A stretch of DNA of 64,000 nucleotides. Source: Aggregatilineales bacterium (GTDB lineage Bacteria > Chloroflexota > Anaerolineae > Aggregatilineales > Ch27). Below are positions 18,728 through 26,740 of the stretch, one piece after another. The notes beneath the pieces are model-generated. The model made no database searches. It was not told where the DNA came from and worked only from the letters and a program-made list of their open reading frames with translations. Position numbers and translations under genes: made by a program. The stretch spans positions 19,517 through 83,516 of the forward strand of contig JARKNX010000213.1 in NCBI GenBank assembly GCA_029976025.1, given 5' to 3'. Positions within the stretch are counted from its first letter, which is position 1, and each line of letters opens with the position of its first letter.

Positions 18728-19483
18728 ATGTCGTCGTTTGTAGATCAGTACGCGGAGCAGGTTGCCAGCCTGGTGCGCCGGATTGCCGAGGAGGAGAAGG
18801 AAAACCTCCACCGGGCTGCCCTGCTCCTGGCCGATGCCATTGCCGGGGATGCGCGCCTGTTCGCCTTCGGCTGTACCCACTCGTCAACAACCCTCCAGGA
18901 TATCCTGATCCGGGCCGGCGGGCTGATGCTGATCAACCCCATCTTTGCGCCCGGCCTGGAAGCTCTGGATACCCACCCGGTCAGCCTGTCCTCAACGCTG
19001 GAGCGGCTGGAAGGGTATGCCAAAGGCATTTTGGATCACACGCCGATCCGGGCCGGCGATGTGCTGATTCTGGTGTCGGTCTCCGGGCGGAACGCCGTCC
19101 CGGTCGAGATGGCGATGGAGGCTAAAGCGCGGGGGATCAAGGTCATCGCGGTGACCGGGCTGGCCTATACGCGGGCGGTCGAATCGCGCCATTCCTCTGG
19201 CAAGAAGATGTTCGAGTTCGCCGATGTGGTGCTGGATAACAAAGCGGAGAAGGGCGACGCCATCCTGGAGGCGGAAGGTGTGCCCCAGAAGTTTTGCCCC
19301 GTATCCGGGATCACCAGCCCGGCTATCCTGCAGATGATGGTGGCGGCGACAATCGAGGAGCTGCTCTCCCGCGGCATCACGCCGCCGGTGTTTCTGGCGG
19401 CCAATGTTGAGGGCGGCGACGCCTACAACGCCCGGCTGCTGGCCCAGTATCGGGACCGCATTTTCTACCAGTACGGGTGGTGA
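18728..19483 (+). CDS. SIS-domain protein, COG4821/UPF0309 type
   Basis: 251 residues from the ATG at 18728 (AGGAG eight bases ahead); ATG 18722 and TTG 18704 are less likely. A helical N-terminus is followed by one SIS domain: LFAFGCTHSSTTLQDILIRAGG, then VLILVSVSGRNAVPVEMA (phosphosugar loop) and VIAVTGLAYTRAVESRHSSGK. The C-terminal block EGVPQKFCPVSGITSPAILQMM is characteristic of the UPF0309 group. The biochemical role of this group is poorly defined; a phosphosugar isomerase or binding role is inferred from the fold. It lies between nagA and the second ROK kinase gene and probably acts in the same pathway. Confidence 0.85.
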   Translation: MSSFVDQYAEQVASLVRRIAEEEKENLHRAALLLADAIAGDARLFAFGCTHSSTTLQDILIRAGGLMLINPIFAPGLEALDTHPVSLSSTLERLEGYAKGILDHTPIRAGDVLILVSVSGRNAVPVEMAMEAKARGIKVIAVTGLAYTRAVESRHSSGKKMFEFADVVLDNKAEKGDAILEAEGVPQKFCPVSGITSPAILQMMVAATIEELLSRGITPPVFLAANVEGGDAYNARLLAQYRDRIFYQYGW

Positions 19484-19489
19484 GACGCC

Positions 19490-20440
19490 ATGCAGAAGCA
19501 GCTTTCGCTCGCGCTGGGCATCGACATCGGCGGGTCTAATACCAAGCTGGGGCTTGTGAGTGTGCGCGGGGAGCTTTCGGCAGTCCGCCGGATGCCGACC
19601 GACGCGCGCGGGGATGATCCGGCGCCTTTCATCAACCGGCTTCTGCCGCTCATCGATGAGGCGATGGCTGAGGCGGCCCGGCCTGTCGAAGGCATCGGCG
19701 TTTCCATGCACGGGGCCATAGACGACGAGCGGCGCGGCCCGATTGCCTGCAACAACACCCCGGCCCTGCGCGGCTTCGATATGCGGGGGATGCTGGAAGG
19801 GCGCTACGGGCTGCCGGTCGTGATCAACAACGATCTGACGGCGCACTCGCTGGGCGAATACCGCTTTGGGTGCGGACGGGGCGCGCAGCGCTTCATGACC
19901 CTGGCGATCGGGACGGGGCTGGGGGCCAGCGTCATTATCAACGGTGAGCCGCTCCGCTTCGGGCACGGCACAGCCGGGGATACCGGGCGACTGATTCTGG
20001 AGCCGGGCGGCCCGGTGGATGTGTACGGCGTGCGCGGCTCCGCTGAGGCGCTGTGCGGCGTGCCGGGCGTCGAGCGGCTGGCGCGGGAGCGATTCGGCTG
20101 GGAAGCCTCAGCGCGGGAGGTAATCACGGCCGCCCGCGAGCGGAGCGATGAGCGGGCCGTGGCCGTGATTCAGCAGATTGGCGCCTGGCTCGGCTTCGCC
20201 CTGGCTAACCTGGCCCTGATCTTCTACCCCGACAAAGTGGCCCTGACTGGCGGCACTGCGGAAGCCGGCGCGGTGTTGCTGGAAGCCTGCCGGCGGCGCT
20301 TTGACGAGCTGCTGGGCGACTACTACCGGATCGTGGCCGGGTTGACGCATGGCGTCATCCCGGGGGTGGAGATTGTGCTGGGCGGCGGGGGCGAAACCGG
20401 GATTCTGGGGTCCGTGGTGGAGCTGTTCCCGGAGGTGTGA
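19490..20440 (+). CDS. ROK-family sugar kinase, copy 2
   Basis: 316 residues, closely related to the protein at 8757. GIDIGGSNTKLGLV forms the phosphate loop, INNDLTAHSLGEYRFG the catalytic-base region and AIGTGLGASVIING the adenosine loop. GHGTAGDTGRLI retains the His of the ROK zinc region, but the CxCGxxGC cysteines are missing. The start lies 6 bp after the SIS gene stop and the end overlaps the next gene by 4 bp if that gene starts at its GTG. Phosphorylation of the imported amino sugar at C6 is the expected role, feeding NagA. Why two such kinases are kept is unclear; they may act on acetylated and free forms. Confidence 0.88.
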   Translation: MQKQLSLALGIDIGGSNTKLGLVSVRGELSAVRRMPTDARGDDPAPFINRLLPLIDEAMAEAARPVEGIGVSMHGAIDDERRGPIACNNTPALRGFDMRGMLEGRYGLPVVINNDLTAHSLGEYRFGCGRGAQRFMTLAIGTGLGASVIINGEPLRFGHGTAGDTGRLILEPGGPVDVYGVRGSAEALCGVPGVERLARERFGWEASAREVITAARERSDERAVAVIQQIGAWLGFALANLALIFYPDKVALTGGTAEAGAVLLEACRRRFDELLGDYYRIVAGLTHGVIPGVEIVLGGGGETGILGSVVELFPEV

Positions 20441-21615
20441 AGTTCGCTCTACCTCTCATTGAGAATGGGCCATATATGACTTCCTTACCTGTGCCGGACC
20501 CTGACAGAATCGAAGCAGCCAGGCAGCGCCTGCGCGATGTGTGGGCCTGCCGGCCTGTGGATCATATCCCCGTCTTTATCCGGATCAGCGGCAGGAGCGG
20601 CTATACCCGTCGCGACATTATCAACAGCGACGAGCTTCAGTATCAGGTCAACCGGGCCAACCTGGAGCGCAGCCTGCGGGTGCTGCCTGACGATTACCTC
20701 CCCTATGCCCGTGTCTGGTTCGGCTACATGACCCTGGCGACGATGTTCGGCCTGCCAGTGGAGTGGAGCGATGACCCCGACCAGGCTCCTGGCGTCGGTC
20801 ACCCGCTGATCACCGATATGGATCAGGTGTACAACCTCAAGTTGCCGACGGACGATGCCGGCCTGATGGCCGACAATCTGCGCGTGCAGCGGATGTTCGC
20901 CGAACGATTTCCGTCATGGGTCTGCCTGACGGGCTTCGATCTGGGCGGGCCGCTCAACACCTGCCGCGATCTGGTGGAGACCAATCTGTTTTATCTGGCG
21001 TTCGTCGATCAGCCGGAAGCCATGCACCATTTGCTCGATCTGGTGACGGATGTGCAAATCCGGGGCTATGCGGCGGGGGTGGAGGCCGCCGGCGGGCTGG
21101 ATCGCATGACCTGCGTGGATATGGGGCAGATCTGGGCGCCCGAAGGGCACAAAGGCTTTGTCAGCGATGACGTCTGCGCGACGCTCAGCCCGGAGATGTT
21201 CGAGACGTTCAGCAAGCCTTACAATTCCCGCCTGTATGCCCGCTGGCCAGGCGGCCTGCTGCACAACTGCGGCCCTCACCCGGCTGTCGATTGCTACCTG
21301 GATCACGCCCCGCCCATCAACGGCCTCAACTGTTCCTTCCGCTACACGCGCCCGTGGTTTCAACGGCTGCGGTCAGCATTCGCGGGGCGCGGCCTGGTCC
21401 AGGTTATGTTTGATAACGGCGAAAGCGCCGGAGAAATGCTGGCGGGCTTCCGCGAGATGATGGAGATCTTCGCCCCGGATGTGGTGGCCCTGCCAATGCC
21501 CATTGTCAATGACAGCTGGAGCGATGCGGAGATCAGCGATCTCTACGAAGCCATGCGCGAAGTAGGCCGGGAGTACGCGGCCAACATGCGCTGGCGGACC
21601 GGGCCGGTGCGGTGA
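20437..21615 (+). CDS. Uroporphyrinogen decarboxylase (URO-D)-family protein
   Basis: 392 residues if started at GTG 20437 (GTGA overlap with the kinase gene), or 379 from ATG 20476; neither start is decisive. The TIM barrel resembles the URO-D superfamily, which also contains corrinoid/coenzyme-M methyltransferases: RQRLRDVWACRPVDHIPVFI near the N-terminus, MCVDMGQIW-like and LHNCGPHPAVD segments in the middle and C-terminal half. The HNCG motif has the His/Cys pair used for zinc in the methyltransferase branch. True haem biosynthesis is unlikely because the gene sits between two sugar-kinase genes. Similar URO-D-like genes occur in carbohydrate operons, with function unknown. Confidence 0.75.
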   Translation: MKFALPLIENGPYMTSLPVPDPDRIEAARQRLRDVWACRPVDHIPVFIRISGRSGYTRRDIINSDELQYQVNRANLERSLRVLPDDYLPYARVWFGYMTLATMFGLPVEWSDDPDQAPGVGHPLITDMDQVYNLKLPTDDAGLMADNLRVQRMFAERFPSWVCLTGFDLGGPLNTCRDLVETNLFYLAFVDQPEAMHHLLDLVTDVQIRGYAAGVEAAGGLDRMTCVDMGQIWAPEGHKGFVSDDVCATLSPEMFETFSKPYNSRLYARWPGGLLHNCGPHPAVDCYLDHAPPINGLNCSFRYTRPWFQRLRSAFAGRGLVQVMFDNGESAGEMLAGFREMMEIFAPDVVALPMPIVNDSWSDAEISDLYEAMREVGREYAANMRWRTGPVR

Positions 21616-21650
21616 CAGGGCGGGCGACCCACGATTAAGGCGGCTGGACT

Positions 21651-23144
21651 ATGGCGTTCCTGCTCGGCCTCGATGTTGGCACCTCTAGCGCCAAAGCAGT
21701 CCTGATCAATGTGGAAGGCGCGCCCCTGGGCGCGGCTTCGATCAACCATCAGACCTATGCAATCGGCCCGGACCATAAGGAGCAGGACGCTGACGACTGG
21801 TGGATGGGGACGTGCACAGCCATCCGCCGGGTGCTGGATAAGACTGGCGTGGACCCCCGGCAAATTGCCGGTCTGAGTCTCAGCGGCCAGGGCTGCGCCT
21901 GCCTGCCGGTGGATGCCGCCGGCGCCCCGCTGAGCCGGGCCATGATCTGGACGGACACGCGAGCCGCCGTCCAGGATGCGTATATCCGCAACCTGTTCGG
22001 CGACGGGCTGGGCCTCGTGACCGGCAATGAGCTGTACGATCAGCCGGAGCCGCGCATGATGTGGCTGCGCGACAATGCCCCGGACCTGTACGCCCGCACC
22101 GCTTGCTTCCTCTCAACAGTCAGCTATCTGTCGTTTCGCCTTACGGGGGGCTTCGCCGCCAATACGTCCGACTGGGGCTATCACCTGGCTTTTGACCGGG
22201 CCAGGCTGGACTGGAATCAGGACTTCCTGAGCGCTGTCGGCCTGACCAGCGCCCGGTTCCCCCGCCTGTACGCGCCTCACGAAATGGTCGGGCGGGTGAC
22301 AGCCCGGGCCGCTGCCGAGAGCGGCCTGACGGCCGGCACGCCGGTTGTCGCGGGCGGGCAGGACGCGACACTTTCCGCGCTGGCCGTTGGCGTACTGGAG
22401 CCGGGACATTCCGTCACCATGCGCGGCACAACCGATCTGATCAGCGCGTGCACGGCTGATCCCGGCTACCATCCGCGGCTTTATACCACGTGCGCCGTCC
22501 TGCCGGACCTGTTCATGTCCTATGATATGCAGGATGTTGTCGCCTCCGGCGGCAGCTACCGCTGGCTGGCACACCTGTTTTACGGCGCAACGCCGGAGGG
22601 CTGTTACGACGAGATGAACCGGCTGGCGGAGGAGTCCCCGGCTGGCGCGCGGGGCGTGCTCTTCCTCCCCTACCTGCTCGTGCCGCCGGAAGCGCCCCTG
22701 GCAGCGGGCAAAAGCGGCGTATTCTTCGGTATGACGGCGACCACCGATCGGGGCGATCTGTGTCGTGCAGTGATGGAGGGGACGGCGTATGCCCTGCGCC
22801 AGTCGCTGGCCCGCATGGCCGACGCCGGGATCGTGTTATCCGAGCTGCGGGCTGCCGGAGGGCCGGCCAGGAGCCGCCTGTGGAACCAGATCACCGCTGA
22901 TATCACCGGCCTGCCGCTGGCGACTTCCAGAACTGACGCCAGCGCGGCGCACGGCGCGGCTTTGCTGGCGGGACTCGGGGTGGGCCTCATCCCTATGGAC
23001 GATGGCTACGAGACGCTCAGGCGGCTGAGCAGTTGCCGCGACCTGTTCGCGCCTGCATCGGAACACCGCCCTGTATATGATCGCGGCTACGCGCTGTTTC
23101 AGGAGCTTGCCGGGGTGACGGCCCGGCTGAAGGCGCTGGCCTGA
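21651..23144 (+). CDS. FGGY-family carbohydrate kinase (xylulokinase-like)
   Basis: 497 residues, usual length for xylulokinase. The N-terminal domain starts FLLGLDVGTSSAKAVLIN (phosphate loop). EQDADDWW and LSLSGQGCACLPVD follow, then AMIWTDTRA and the catalytic-base region VVAGGQDATLSALAVG. The C-terminal ATP signature is LRAAGGPARSRLWNQITADITGLPL. The substrate could be xylulose, tagatose-6-phosphate or another ketose; the FGGY family cannot be assigned more closely by eye. It is the last gene of the plus-strand amino-sugar operon and ends 25 bp from the convergent hydrogenase protease gene. Confidence 0.88.
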   Translation: MAFLLGLDVGTSSAKAVLINVEGAPLGAASINHQTYAIGPDHKEQDADDWWMGTCTAIRRVLDKTGVDPRQIAGLSLSGQGCACLPVDAAGAPLSRAMIWTDTRAAVQDAYIRNLFGDGLGLVTGNELYDQPEPRMMWLRDNAPDLYARTACFLSTVSYLSFRLTGGFAANTSDWGYHLAFDRARLDWNQDFLSAVGLTSARFPRLYAPHEMVGRVTARAAAESGLTAGTPVVAGGQDATLSALAVGVLEPGHSVTMRGTTDLISACTADPGYHPRLYTTCAVLPDLFMSYDMQDVVASGGSYRWLAHLFYGATPEGCYDEMNRLAEESPAGARGVLFLPYLLVPPEAPLAAGKSGVFFGMTATTDRGDLCRAVMEGTAYALRQSLARMADAGIVLSELRAAGGPARSRLWNQITADITGLPLATSRTDASAAHGAALLAGLGVGLIPMDDGYETLRRLSSCRDLFAPASEHRPVYDRGYALFQELAGVTARLKALA

Positions 23145-23169
23145 GCGGCGCCGGCGCTATCCCGGGCCT

Positions 23170-23718
23170 TCATCGCTTGCCCCTCTGCAGCCCATTGTCG
23201 ATGCGCCCGCCGCTGCCGGATTGGCGAGGGGCAGCGAGCAGTTCCGTGACAGCCGTTACTGCGGCAGGGATACCCTGCTCGACCGCCGGCGTACACGACT
23301 CTCCAAATGTCCAGACATCCTGCGCTTCCACCGCGATAAAATCCACATCGCCCTCCCGGGGGACGTGCGCCCCACAGGAGCGCAGCATCTGAAGCCCCAG
23401 ACGCAGGCTGGTGTCGTGGCTGTTCGAGCTGTTGAGCGTCCCGGGCAGGTCAGCCAGCCTGAAGTGGTACACCGTCCCCGGGGACGCCTGACCGGTTACG
23501 ATCGCGTCGGCAACAATGACGCGGTCGTAACCGATCATCAGCTCGGCCAGGGCCAGCCCGCCGGTGCAGATATGCAGGAAATCTACTGTCTGTAGATCCA
23601 CCGCCGGGGATGGATCGTCAGAGAGCTGCTGGCGCAGGGCGCATTCGATCCGCCATCCTACGCCATCATCAGAAAGAATGGGGTTGCCCAGCCCCACGAT
23701 CAGCGTGCGAAGCCGCAT
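23170..23718 (-). CDS. [NiFe]-hydrogenase maturation endopeptidase (HyaD/HycI/HoxW family)
   Basis: 182 residues from ATG 23718 (AAAGG seven bases ahead); a TTG at 23745 would overlap the hydrogenase gene. It starts LIVGLGNPILSDDGVGWRIE, the signature of the family, with the nickel-sensing acidic residue in DDGVG. GYDRVIVADAIVTGQASPG supplies the second conserved Asp and DTSLRLGL the His-containing stretch. It cleaves the C-terminal tail of the large subunit once nickel has been inserted. It lies 10 bp after the large-subunit gene, whose product carries a 36-residue tail after the last metal ligand, so the two probably act together. Confidence 0.9.
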   Translation of the reverse strand: MRLRTLIVGLGNPILSDDGVGWRIECALRQQLSDDPSPAVDLQTVDFLHICTGGLALAELMIGYDRVIVADAIVTGQASPGTVYHFRLADLPGTLNSSNSHDTSLRLGLQMLRSCGAHVPREGDVDFIAVEAQDVWTFGESCTPAVEQGIPAAVTAVTELLAAPRQSGSGGRIDNGLQRGKR

Positions 23719-23728
23719 CTGCGCGCCT

Positions 23729-25219
23729 TTATCCCTCCTGGTCAAGCAGTTCCGGCGCTACATACTGGCTCAGGTGATGGGTGATAGCGCCCGTGCAGTC
23801 GCGCACGATCACCTCCAGGGGCATCTGGCCGGGCAGCGAGTGAGTGGCACAGGATAGACAGGGATCGTAGGACCGGAACGCCATTTCGATCCGGTTCAGG
23901 ATTCCATCGTTCACAATGCCCCTGTGAATCAGCCCTTCCGCCGCGCGTTTGATGCTCATGAAGATAGGCGCGTGGTTGTTCGTCGTCCCCACAATCAGGT
24001 TGACTTCCACCAGGATGCCCTTTTCGTCGGTGAAGTAGTGGTGGGTCAACGTGCCGCGCGGGGCTTCCACGATGCCCACGCCTTCGGTGGGCTTCCGGTC
24101 GGGCAGCGTGCGCACATTCGGGCTGGCAACTTCGGGGTCCTCGGCCAGCTCCAGCATACGCTCGGCGGCGTACAGCAATTCCACCAGCCGCGCCCAGTGT
24201 GTAGCCAGGGTGTGATGTATCGGCTTGCCCCCCAGAGTCTCGTACATGCGCTCGTACTCGGCCTGAGCGAGCGGCGTCGCCATGCCATCGGCTGCGTTCA
24301 GCCGGGAGAGCGGCGTCGCACAGTATACACCGCTGTCCTTGCCATCGACGAAACCTTTCCACCCTACCTTACGGAGATAAGGGAACTTGAGGTAGGTCCA
24401 GGGTTCGACATGCTCGGCGATATGCTGGGTGTACTCATCCGGCATGTAAGAGGCGAACTCAACGCCCATCGGGTCTACCACGCGCACCACGCCGTCGTAG
24501 AAGTTGACGCGGTTATTGGCGTCTACCAGCCCCATGTAGTAGGTGCGCTGCGTATAAGCCTGGCTGGTGATCAGGTCCACATATTCCTGATTCTGGAGGA
24601 CCATCTGCCCGAACAGGTCAATCGAAAACTGGCCGAACTCCACATTCTGGCGGGCGAGATCGATGATCTCCAGCCGCTGTTCTTCGGTGATGGGGTGACT
24701 CATGCCGCCGGGCAGGGCCGACACCGGATGGATGGCCCGCCCGCCAATCATCTCGATGACATGGTGACTGCGCTTGCGGGCGGCGATCACCTGTCCGCCG
24801 ATTTCCAGGCCGACTTTGGCGATCACGCCCAGGATATTGCGTTCCGCCGCCGGAGCATCCGGCCCGACTACGAAATCAGGCCCACCCAGCGCGTAGAAGT
24901 GCGTGGTGTGATCGGTGACAAAGAAAGCGGAATACAGCAATTCGCGCAACTTTTTGGCTGCGGGGGGCGGCTCGACATGATACAGGGCATCCAGCGCTTT
25001 GGCCGCCGCCATAAGGTGCGCCTCCGGGCATACCCCGCAGATGCGGCTGGTCAGGCGCGGCATCTCCTCGGCGGGCCGGCCCAGGCAGAACACCTCGAAG
25101 CCGCGCAGTTCCGGCACCTGGAAGTAGCAGTTTTCGACTTCTCCGGCGTCGTCCAGGAAGATTTCAATCTTGCCATGGCCTTCCAGCCGGGTGATTGGGT
25201 CAATTGCAATGCGTGTCAT
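23729..25219 (-). CDS. mvhA: [NiFe]-hydrogenase large subunit, group 3 (MvhA/HoxH-like)
   Basis: 496 residues from ATG 25219 with GGAGGGAGCG ahead; a longer frame upstream overlaps the small-subunit gene and is rejected. It starts TRIAIDPITRLEGHGKIEI. The L1 motif is RICGVC (Cys61, Cys64) and the L2 motif is DPCLSCATH (Cys454, Cys457, His460), giving all four Ni-Fe cysteine ligands. A 36-residue C-terminal tail beyond His460 would be removed by the adjacent protease. It oxidises or evolves H2 in the cytoplasm. The neighbouring MvhG, MvhD and HdrABC genes place it in the Mvh-Hdr type (group 3c), although the SLPGQMPL-type tail resembles HoxH (3d), so subgroup assignment needs a tree. Confidence 0.93.
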   Translation of the reverse strand: MTRIAIDPITRLEGHGKIEIFLDDAGEVENCYFQVPELRGFEVFCLGRPAEEMPRLTSRICGVCPEAHLMAAAKALDALYHVEPPPAAKKLRELLYSAFFVTDHTTHFYALGGPDFVVGPDAPAAERNILGVIAKVGLEIGGQVIAARKRSHHVIEMIGGRAIHPVSALPGGMSHPITEEQRLEIIDLARQNVEFGQFSIDLFGQMVLQNQEYVDLITSQAYTQRTYYMGLVDANNRVNFYDGVVRVVDPMGVEFASYMPDEYTQHIAEHVEPWTYLKFPYLRKVGWKGFVDGKDSGVYCATPLSRLNAADGMATPLAQAEYERMYETLGGKPIHHTLATHWARLVELLYAAERMLELAEDPEVASPNVRTLPDRKPTEGVGIVEAPRGTLTHHYFTDEKGILVEVNLIVGTTNNHAPIFMSIKRAAEGLIHRGIVNDGILNRIEMAFRSYDPCLSCATHSLPGQMPLEVIVRDCTGAITHHLSQYVAPELLDQEG

Positions 25220-25232
25220 CGCTCCCTCCAGG

Positions 25233-26246
25233 CTAATCCGCCACGGCAGCCGCCGGCTTTTTCTCGGCGGCCGATTTCTTCTGCCCGTTCTCACGCGCCT
25301 TGCGGCGCAATAGAGACTGGGGAAGGTAGTAGCGATAGAAGTAACCGGCCGGGTCGGGGAGAGTTTCCAGGACTGCCTCAACATCTTCGGCAGTGTCAGC
25401 GTCAATAATCGAGGCAATCGCCGAGAGCAGGCGCGCGCCGTGATCGTAAACGCCGTCCAGCGGCCCGTAGCATCCCCGACATCCTATGCCGACCTGCGGG
25501 CAGCGGGCGTTGCAGCCCGCCCGCGTCGCCACCCCGGCGCAGTACAACCCCTGGTCAAGCAGACACTCGTCGGGGTTGGGGATGATCTCCTGTGGCCGGT
25601 AAAAACGTTTGATCTTCTTGTCCTTGCGCTCGCGTGGGCACTCATCGCACACGGCGATGTTCAACCCGATGACGGCCCCGGAAGGCGGCAGCTCGCCAGT
25701 GACCAGCGCCTGCACCGCCAGCTCAATAGATTGAACTTCCGGCGGGCAACCGGGCAGGTAGTAATCAACCGGGACGACCTGACTGAGCGATTTGACTGTG
25801 TTCCAGAAAGCGGGTAATTCCAGCTCGCCCTCATCCACTCTGGTGTGGCGCTGCGGAAAGACCCGCGCGGCGTTCTCAGTCGTGGGCGACTGGAAGTAGA
25901 TCCACTCGAACATTTCCTCGCGGCTGCTGAAATTAGCCAGGCCGGGGATTGCGCCGCCGCAGGCACAGGCGCCGAATGCGATGAGCACTTTGGATTTTTC
26001 GCGCAGTATATGGGCCATCCGCGCATTTTCGTCGTTGCGGATGGCGCCGTTGAACAGACAGACATCGATGCTGCCCGGCGCCATTGCTTCCACATCGGCG
26101 TACTTTATATCGATCACGCACGGCCAGAAAACGATGTCAAAGGCTGCGGCGACATCCAGAATCTTCTCATGCAGCCCCAGCACAGCGATCTCGCAGCCGC
26201 CGCATGAAGAAGCCCAGTACAGAGCGAGCTTCGGTTTATCGGCCAT
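25233..26246 (-). CDS. mvhG: [NiFe]-hydrogenase small subunit (MvhG-like)
   Basis: 337 residues from ATG 26246 (AGGAGG seven bases ahead). Proximal [4Fe-4S] ligands are visible: CGGC (Cys15, Cys18), GACACGG (Cys94) and GCPP (Cys167). Two further cysteine sets in the C-terminal half (Cys200, 203, 228, 236, 245, 249, 256, 259) suit two more clusters. There is no twin-arginine leader, so the enzyme is cytoplasmic. The last 25 residues are Lys/Ala-rich. Electrons from the large subunit would pass through these clusters to MvhD. The gene overlaps mvhD by 11 bp, showing tight translational coupling. Confidence 0.92.
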   Translation of the reverse strand: MADKPKLALYWASSCGGCEIAVLGLHEKILDVAAAFDIVFWPCVIDIKYADVEAMAPGSIDVCLFNGAIRNDENARMAHILREKSKVLIAFGACACGGAIPGLANFSSREEMFEWIYFQSPTTENAARVFPQRHTRVDEGELELPAFWNTVKSLSQVVPVDYYLPGCPPEVQSIELAVQALVTGELPPSGAVIGLNIAVCDECPRERKDKKIKRFYRPQEIIPNPDECLLDQGLYCAGVATRAGCNARCPQVGIGCRGCYGPLDGVYDHGARLLSAIASIIDADTAEDVEAVLETLPDPAGYFYRYYLPQSLLRRKARENGQKKSAAEKKPAAAVAD

Positions 26247-26727
26247 GGGCGACCTCCTCATGAAGATACGGTTGCAGAAGCATAAACGGCTCCTCGTTGG
26301 GCCAGTTGTGTTTCCAGTCCAGCGGGCCGAGGGCCTGAATTTGTCTGGTCATCCGGGAGACAGTCTCGGCGAACAGCAGGCCCTGCGCCGCCGAGGCCCA
26401 GTGGAGCTGCACGCGCTCCTCCTCCAGGCCAAGCTGCTGCAGCACGCGCTTGAGGAGGGCGAAGCGCCGGATGGCTTTATAGTTTCCTTCCTGATAGTGG
26501 CACTGGCCGGGGTGACAGCCCATGATCAGCACACCATCGGCCCCTCCCTGTAACGCCCGCAGGACGAATGTCGGATCCAGCCGCCCGGTGCACATGATGC
26601 GAATATCGCGCAGCGTGGCGGGATACCCCATGCGGGAGGTGCCGGCCAGGTCCGCTGCTCGATACGAGCACCAGTTGCACAGGAACCCCACAATCACAGG
26701 GTTGAACTTCTCGGCTTCGCTCATCAT
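26236..26727 (-). CDS. mvhD: MvhD-type iron-sulfur electron-transfer subunit
   Basis: 163 residues, ribosome binding site AGGAGACACG before the first of two ATGs. The family core is clear: VGFLCNWCSYRAADLAG (Cys17, Cys20), IRIMCTGRLDPTFVL (Cys46), then GADGVLIMGCHPGQCHYQEGN (Cys71, Cys76). These bind a [2Fe-2S] cluster in MvhD, which links the hydrogenase MvhAG to HdrA. Its presence between hdrA and mvhG genes is the best evidence that this hydrogenase feeds the Hdr module rather than working alone with NAD. Confidence 0.93.
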   Translation of the reverse strand: MMSEAEKFNPVIVGFLCNWCSYRAADLAGTSRMGYPATLRDIRIMCTGRLDPTFVLRALQGGADGVLIMGCHPGQCHYQEGNYKAIRRFALLKRVLQQLGLEEERVQLHWASAAQGLLFAETVSRMTRQIQALGPLDWKHNWPNEEPFMLLQPYLHEEVAHGR

Positions 26728-26740
26728 CGTGTCTCCTGTC

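Noticed and set aside
20437..21615. Calling the URO-D-family protein HemE (haem biosynthesis)
   Set aside because: Conserved HemE start motifs are not seen, an HNCG motif points to another branch, and the gene lies in a sugar operon.
23924..25408. A 494-codon plus-strand open frame across the hydrogenase large-subunit gene
   Set aside because: It is opposite a gene with all conserved [NiFe] motifs and has no recognisable domain.
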